A stretch of 36,318 nucleotides of DNA from an uncultured Bacteroidales bacterium (lineage in GTDB: Bacteria; Bacteroidota; Bacteroidia; Bacteroidales; P3): positions 1-36,318 of the forward strand of contig CALGGY010000118.1 of the NCBI GenBank assembly GCA_937915785.1, in the 5' to 3' direction. The translations under genes and the position numbers were made by a program. Positions 32,683 through 36,318 of the stretch are shown here, piece by piece (the stretch's first letter is position 1; every line of letters begins with the position of its first letter). The notes beneath the pieces were generated by a model, which made no database searches, was not told where the DNA came from, and saw nothing but the letters and a program-made list of their open reading frames with translations.

Positions 32683-32714
32683 TGCCCCGCTTCGAGTTTT
32701 TCTCAGCGGGGCAT
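32682..32714 (-). terminator. Terminator of the surface-protein operon
   Basis: Perfect 9-bp stem ATGCCCCGC / GCGGGGCAT with a 15-nt loop, 24 nt past the stop at 32738; the following T run is interrupted. Confidence 0.7.
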
Positions 32715-32737
32715 CAAAAGCTATGTTTTTTTCAATC

Positions 32738-34093
32738 TCAATGAGGCAGCTGTATGTCTTTTACAAACCTTACCGAGTGGTTGAAATCGCGAGTGCATAT
32801 AGTGCCTGGGTTGTACACGGCATTAACCGTTCCGCCGATGGTTCCCAGCAGCCCAAAATTCATATAGTAGGCGCAAGCCGGATTGGTGGGAGATGATGTC
32901 TCGGTCCAGTAGAAGCCTTGCATACCTTGGTCGTGGCAGTGGTATGGACGTGAGCGGTGCAGGTATCCGCAAGCGGGGATAAACACGGCTCCCTGCGACT
33001 CCATGGCAGTCCAGAAAACGCCGTGGTACACATTCACTCCCCATGCGTTGGCTGTGGGCTGGATAGTGCATCCCAAGGGCATTCCGGGCCAGTCGTCGGG
33101 CAGGAGCAGAAGGCCGTTGATGCCATTCACTGTGGCCAAGGCACGTTTGTTCACGGCATCGGGACGCCGGTTGAAAATAAAAGCAAACTCATCGTAGGTG
33201 GGTGTGCGCCAAGTGGCTGGGCTGAAAGTCTGGCTCCGGAAGTCAATGCCGTTATAGTAGGCCCAGTCGTAGGAGGTGCCGTTCAGGCTGCTGAGGCCGT
33301 TGCCGTAATCGGTGCCCACAGCGCTGGTGTCGGTGGGGAAAATGCCGTTGTAGCCGCTTGTCCCCCAAGCGAACATGTCTATCCACCCAGCGTATCCTGT
33401 ATCCACCTGCGAGTTGCTCACCTGTCCGGCGGTATCCCACTGGTGGTCGGGCATCTTGAAAGCGTTGTCGCTCGGACGATACCACAAATTGGCTGGCGAA
33501 AAGGTGATGGCCGTGGAGTCGGAAGTGTAGAAAAATCCCACCCCGCTGCTGAACACGCTGTCGGAATAGATGCGTATCATCACCAAGCTGTCGATGCTGC
33601 GCATGCCGTCGATACGCAACGAAAGCAAGCTGTCGGTTTGCGACAAACGGTTGCGGTATATGGCTGCAAGGCTGTCCAAACCGGTGTAGTATAGTGCCTT
33701 GCCCGAAACTATGGCGTAAGGCACGCTCCGCAGCTCGGTGGTTTCGGATATGGAATAGTTTGAGCCTCCGTTGGGGTCTATCTCGGTTTTCACGAAAAAT
33801 TTGGCATCGAGCCATGGTATGTCGGCAAAAACTCCCGACAGCAATGTGCCCTTGCCAACCTCAAAAGTGGCCACACCATTGGCACTTGTAGTTGTAGCGT
33901 GGGTCTCGGAATAAACCAATGTTCCGGAGGCCGAGTTGCGCAGTATGCTTATTTTTGCGGCTATGTTGGCATTGGAATAAACGGTGCCGCTGTGCCGCAC
34001 CACGGTTTGCAGGCCAAAGCTCTGTGGCACTTGGGCAATAGCGGCCACAGCCATGCAAAATACTAATATAAAAGATGTTATATTTTTCATCAT
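32738..34093 (-). CDS. Secreted protein with FSU-type (TIGR02145-like) C-terminal domain
   Basis: A 451-residue protein with a signal peptide (VAAIAQ). Residues about 22-140 are an N-terminal beta domain shared with the next two genes (VPQSFGLQTVVRHSG, EVGKGTLLSGVFADI, VPYAIVSGKA). A helical segment follows (about 140-175). Residues about 190-448 resemble the Fibrobacter succinogenes major paralogous domain: FSPANLWYRPS, WRTPTYDEFAFIFNRRP, VNGINGLLLLPDDW and a final FNHSVRFVKD. It is exported and probably surface-exposed; binding function unknown. Its neighbours lack the C-terminal domain, so the family has evolved by swapping tails onto a common N-terminal domain. Confidence 0.88.
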   Translation of the reverse strand: MMKNITSFILVFCMAVAAIAQVPQSFGLQTVVRHSGTVYSNANIAAKISILRNSASGTLVYSETHATTTSANGVATFEVGKGTLLSGVFADIPWLDAKFFVKTEIDPNGGSNYSISETTELRSVPYAIVSGKALYYTGLDSLAAIYRNRLSQTDSLLSLRIDGMRSIDSLVMIRIYSDSVFSSGVGFFYTSDSTAITFSPANLWYRPSDNAFKMPDHQWDTAGQVSNSQVDTGYAGWIDMFAWGTSGYNGIFPTDTSAVGTDYGNGLSSLNGTSYDWAYYNGIDFRSQTFSPATWRTPTYDEFAFIFNRRPDAVNKRALATVNGINGLLLLPDDWPGMPLGCTIQPTANAWGVNVYHGVFWTAMESQGAVFIPACGYLHRSRPYHCHDQGMQGFYWTETSSPTNPACAYYMNFGLLGTIGGTVNAVYNPGTICTRDFNHSVRFVKDIQLPH

Positions 34094-34111
34094 TGGATAC
34101 GTTTTAATTGG

Positions 34112-34813
34112 TTATCTGTCGCAGAAATGACCTATGGCACGATTTTCAACTGCTTGTTGGCGAGGCGGTTCGGCGGGCTGTTCGTTTTTGGTTGCCGCCA
34201 AGGCAGTGCGCAATGCACTGAGTGTGGTTTCCATGGAAGCCTTGCGCAGGGCCAAAGACTGAAGCTGGGCAGGTGCAGGTGCCGGACTGCTGCTTAGTGT
34301 ACGTATAGAGTCGTTGAGCTGGCGTATCTGCACGTTGAACACTGCTATAAGGCTGTCGGCACGGCGGAAACGGGAGTCGAGCACCGCCAAAGCGCTGTCC
34401 ACATCTGTCAGTTTGCTGGTTTTACCCGAAACAAAAGCGTATGGCACACTCAACAGCTGCTGTGTGGCCACAAGCTGGTAGTTAGAACCTCCGATAGGGT
34501 CTATCTCGGTTTTCAGGAAATGCTTGTCCGAAAGCCAGTCTATAGTGGCAAACGTTCCCGAAACCACGGTCCCGCGCCCCACTTCCAAAGTAAGCACTCC
34601 GTCGGCAGCAGTGGTTGCTGATTGGGTCTCTTCGTAAACGGCTGTTCCCGTGGCACTTGTTGTCAGGATACTAACCTTGGCGGTGACACGCTGACTGCCA
34701 AGCACATTGCTTGCACCATTGTGCAAAACAGTCTGATACATAAAACTTTGTGGCAGTTGGGCCATAGCCATTGTGCCAAATATCGTCATCAGTAGAATAA
34801 ATATTTTTTTCAT
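34112..34813 (-). CDS. Secreted paralogue, N-terminal domain plus coiled coil
   Basis: A 233-residue protein. Signal peptide (MAMAQ), then the shared N-terminal beta domain (LPQSFMYQTVLHNGA, EVGRGTVVSGTFATIDW, VPYAFVSGKT). A helical stretch (about 140-205) and a short charged end replace the FSU domain of the downstream gene. It lies 18 nt upstream of the latter. No enzyme motif is seen; it may assemble with its paralogues at the surface (inference). Confidence 0.82.
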   Translation of the reverse strand: MKKIFILLMTIFGTMAMAQLPQSFMYQTVLHNGASNVLGSQRVTAKVSILTTSATGTAVYEETQSATTAADGVLTLEVGRGTVVSGTFATIDWLSDKHFLKTEIDPIGGSNYQLVATQQLLSVPYAFVSGKTSKLTDVDSALAVLDSRFRRADSLIAVFNVQIRQLNDSIRTLSSSPAPAPAQLQSLALRKASMETTLSALRTALAATKNEQPAEPPRQQAVENRAIGHFCDR

Positions 34814-34821
34814 GGCTCAAC

Positions 34822-35460
34822 TTATTTTATGGTTACACTTTTTTCTTTCTTCATTTCGGCGTTAGCAGACTGTGGTTCAGCAACTTTCGAGGTATCGCCA
34901 ATAGGGGTTGGGGCAATGGGCGAATTGCTGTTGCTACGCAAAACACGTATCAGGCTGTCGGTTTGCCGTATGTCGTCCTGAAGTCTTACTATCAGCTCGT
35001 CAACGGTGTCCAACGACCGTGCAATTGTAGTATAGAACAGCTCGAAGTCGGCAGAGGTAGAAGCCCTGTCCGAAACAATGGCGTATGGCACGCTTATGAA
35101 TTGCGTGGTGTTCGAAGCAAAATCTTCGGGCACGTCGGAAAACTCGAAACGGCAGTTCAGCAAATACTCACCTTGCTCCCAACGAATTTGGTCGAAACGT
35201 CCGCCGCACGATGTGCCATTGCCCACCTCGGCTCGCAAAAGTCCGTTGGCGTCGGTGGTCAAACTCTGTGTCTCACAATAGGTTATCACATCCGAATTGT
35301 CGTTTGGTGAGATGGTGAATTTTACGTTTACAGGCTGGTTTTGTCGCAAGTTGTTGCTATTGTCGCGCACAACGGCCTGAAAGCTGAAACTCTGCGGCAC
35401 TTGGGCGTAGAGCATAGCCCCCGCCACAAAGCACATTATAGCTACAAAAATCTTTCTCAT
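34822..35460 (-). CDS. Secreted paralogue, N-terminal domain plus short helix
   Basis: A 212-residue protein with a signal peptide (GAMLYAQ) and the same N-terminal beta domain (VPQSFSFQAVVRDNSNN, EVGNGTSCGGRFDQIRW, FISVPYAIVSDRA). A helix with heptad features (about 140-175) and a Pro/Ser/Thr-rich tail with a basic end follow. It is the most divergent of the three. Gaps of 8-9 nt to both neighbours place it in one operon with the T9SS-sorted protein. Confidence 0.82.
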   Translation of the reverse strand: MRKIFVAIMCFVAGAMLYAQVPQSFSFQAVVRDNSNNLRQNQPVNVKFTISPNDNSDVITYCETQSLTTDANGLLRAEVGNGTSCGGRFDQIRWEQGEYLLNCRFEFSDVPEDFASNTTQFISVPYAIVSDRASTSADFELFYTTIARSLDTVDELIVRLQDDIRQTDSLIRVLRSNSNSPIAPTPIGDTSKVAEPQSANAEMKKEKSVTIK

Positions 35461-35469
35461 GACTGTAAG

Positions 35470-35940
35470 TTATTTTTTCATAATACGATATGCACATTGC
35501 AGTTTGCCGTTAGAAACCCGCAGCACATACACGGCCGGGGGCAGGCTTTGCAGCGATATGGTGGTCGACACATCCTCCAGCACCCCTTTCATAATTTCGG
35601 CTCCGTCGGCGGAAAACAGGGTGTACGCAAGTTGCGACTTATGTTCATCTACACGATACAGGCAAACGGCATCGGCGGTGGGATTGGGATAGACCTTCAT
35701 CTCTACGTTCAGGCGCAACGCCTCGTCGATGGACATCTCGCTCACCTGAATAGGCTGCTGAACGCCCTCGAACATCCTAAAATCGGCAGTCTGAGCCGTG
35801 CCCGTAGCTATCTGCCCAACGGAATAGCTCACACTCGACGTATTGCACGAAGCTGCACCACCTGTGGTTACAACGGATTTTTGGGCCATGCCATACGTTG
35901 CAAACAACAATGCGGCAACAGTAAAAATCATTTTTCGCAT
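35470..35940 (-). CDS. T9SS type A sorting-domain protein
   Basis: The ATG at 35940 is chosen for a good signal peptide (residues about 1-20, ATYGMAQ). The mature protein begins with a Cys-containing VVTTGGAASCNTSSVSYSVGQI segment (about 21-42) and a short EGVQQPIQV link common before sorting domains. Residues about 75-156 are a type IX secretion C-terminal domain: VYPNPTADAV, LYTLFSADGAEIM-like middle, LPPAVYVLRVSNG and a basic end. At 156 residues it has almost no cargo, so it may act itself as a surface or adaptor protein. It is the first gene of the operon and has a TATATTTG element upstream. Confidence 0.88.
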   Translation of the reverse strand: MRKMIFTVAALLFATYGMAQKSVVTTGGAASCNTSSVSYSVGQIATGTAQTADFRMFEGVQQPIQVSEMSIDEALRLNVEMKVYPNPTADAVCLYRVDEHKSQLAYTLFSADGAEIMKGVLEDVSTTISLQSLPPAVYVLRVSNGKLQCAYRIMKK

Positions 35941-35971
35941 ATTCTTGTCATTTTTGTGTGATATTATTTTG

Positions 35972-35979
35972 CAAATATA
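35972..35979 (-). promoter_or_regulatory. -7 element of the T9SS/surface-protein operon
   Basis: TATATTTG on the minus strand, 32 nt before the ATG at 35940; no clear -33 TTTG, and the neighbouring methyltransferase stop is 12 nt away. Confidence 0.55.
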
Positions 35980-35990
35980 CAAAAAACTGG

Positions 35991-36318
35991 TTATCGCCGG
36001 CGGAACTCGCTGCAGGCGATGGCCGTGGCGACGGCCACGTTCAGGGACTCGCTGGTATGGGCGCCAGTAGGGAATGGCGGAATGAAGAGTTTGCGGGTGA
36101 CGGTGGCCGCCACCTCCGGGGAAATGCCGTTGGCCTCGGAGCCCATCAGCAGGACGCCCCCGCGGGTCAAATCGGCCTCATAGATGTTGTCTCCTTCGAG
36201 AAAAGTTCCGTACACCGGAACCTCCGTCATACCCGGCCCAGCCGGGCATCCCAAAACCCGCGGCAGCCCGCAATAATGAACACGGACCCGGAAAATGGCG
36301 CCCATGGTCGCCTGGACG
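35991..36318 (-). CDS. SpoU/TrmH-type RNA 2'-O-methyltransferase, C-terminal part
   Basis: Partial gene cut by the right edge; the frame continues unbroken to 36318. TMGAIFRV, then LLMGSEANGIS (motif 2) and IPPFPTGAHTSESLNVAVATAIACSEF (motif 3, given by position about the last 35 residues), define the trefoil-knot SAM-binding part of SpoU enzymes that methylate ribose in tRNA or rRNA. The stop is at 35991. The DNA is clearly more GC-rich than the neighbouring operon. The specific substrate cannot be judged without the N-terminus. Confidence 0.88.
   Translation of the reverse strand, partial: VQATMGAIFRVRVHYCGLPRVLGCPAGPGMTEVPVYGTFLEGDNIYEADLTRGGVLLMGSEANGISPEVAATVTRKLFIPPFPTGAHTSESLNVAVATAIACSEFRRR

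Noticed and set aside
1..36318. tRNA, rRNA, CRISPR array or transposase
   Set aside because: No cloverleaf, spaced direct repeats or transposase motifs were found by eye on either strand.

Overview
The window is a chromosomal segment of a Bacteroidota organism, most likely an uncultured member of the Bacteroidales. The evidence is the promoter type (TTTG, about 19 nt, TAnnTTTG) seen upstream of several genes, the scarcity of Shine-Dalgarno sequences, a type IX secretion (T9SS) sorting domain, lipoprotein FKBPs and Bacteroidota-type surface proteins. No rRNA, tRNA, CRISPR array or transposase was found by eye.

Layout. 1-2.9 kb: a DUF819 membrane protein bracketed by heptanucleotide repeats, then a convergent M17 leucyl aminopeptidase. 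2.9-4.9 kb: a secreted caspase-fold protein that has lost both catalytic residues, preceded by a 41-codon ORF behind its own promoter. 5.07-23.4 kb: one leftward gene array devoted to threonine-phosphate signalling. It holds nine FHA proteins (ten FHA domains), two Ser/Thr kinases (one fused to an FGE-sulfatase domain), a PP2C phosphatase, a vWA-FHA membrane protein, three proteins with a common N-terminal zinc ribbon, a macro-like protein, an FHA-TIR protein, a coiled-coil lipoprotein and two secreted paralogues of unknown family. 23.6-25.3 kb: a divergent C69 dipeptidase. 25.3-29.2 kb: three FKBP lipoproteins, a DHH phosphoesterase and a small lipoprotein. 29.4-32.6 kb: an AlkD-like protein, an orphan histidine kinase and a MATE exporter. 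32.7-36 kb: three paralogous secreted proteins and a T9SS-sorted protein. The right edge cuts a SpoU-type RNA methyltransferase.

How the central locus may work (inference). The kinases would phosphorylate threonines, PP2C would remove the phosphate, and FHA domains, mostly N-terminal and cytoplasmic on membrane-anchored proteins, would read the marks. The first gene of the array carries a zinc ribbon, three K-T-Q-[AV]-[FY] repeats that look like phospho-acceptors, and an FHA domain, so it could be the central switch. Kinase, PP2C and vWA together recall the TerY-P triad, but the FHA expansion, zinc ribbons, macro-like protein, TIR and pseudo-caspase make this a distinct assembly.

Four genes inside the array have broken reading frames: two frameshifts in FHA-TIR, six in a secreted paralogue, one at a G8 tract in a zinc-ribbon gene, and one in-frame TAA in an FHA gene. 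I saw none in the flanking genes. Recent decay, phase variation, recoding and local sequence error cannot be told apart from sequence alone.
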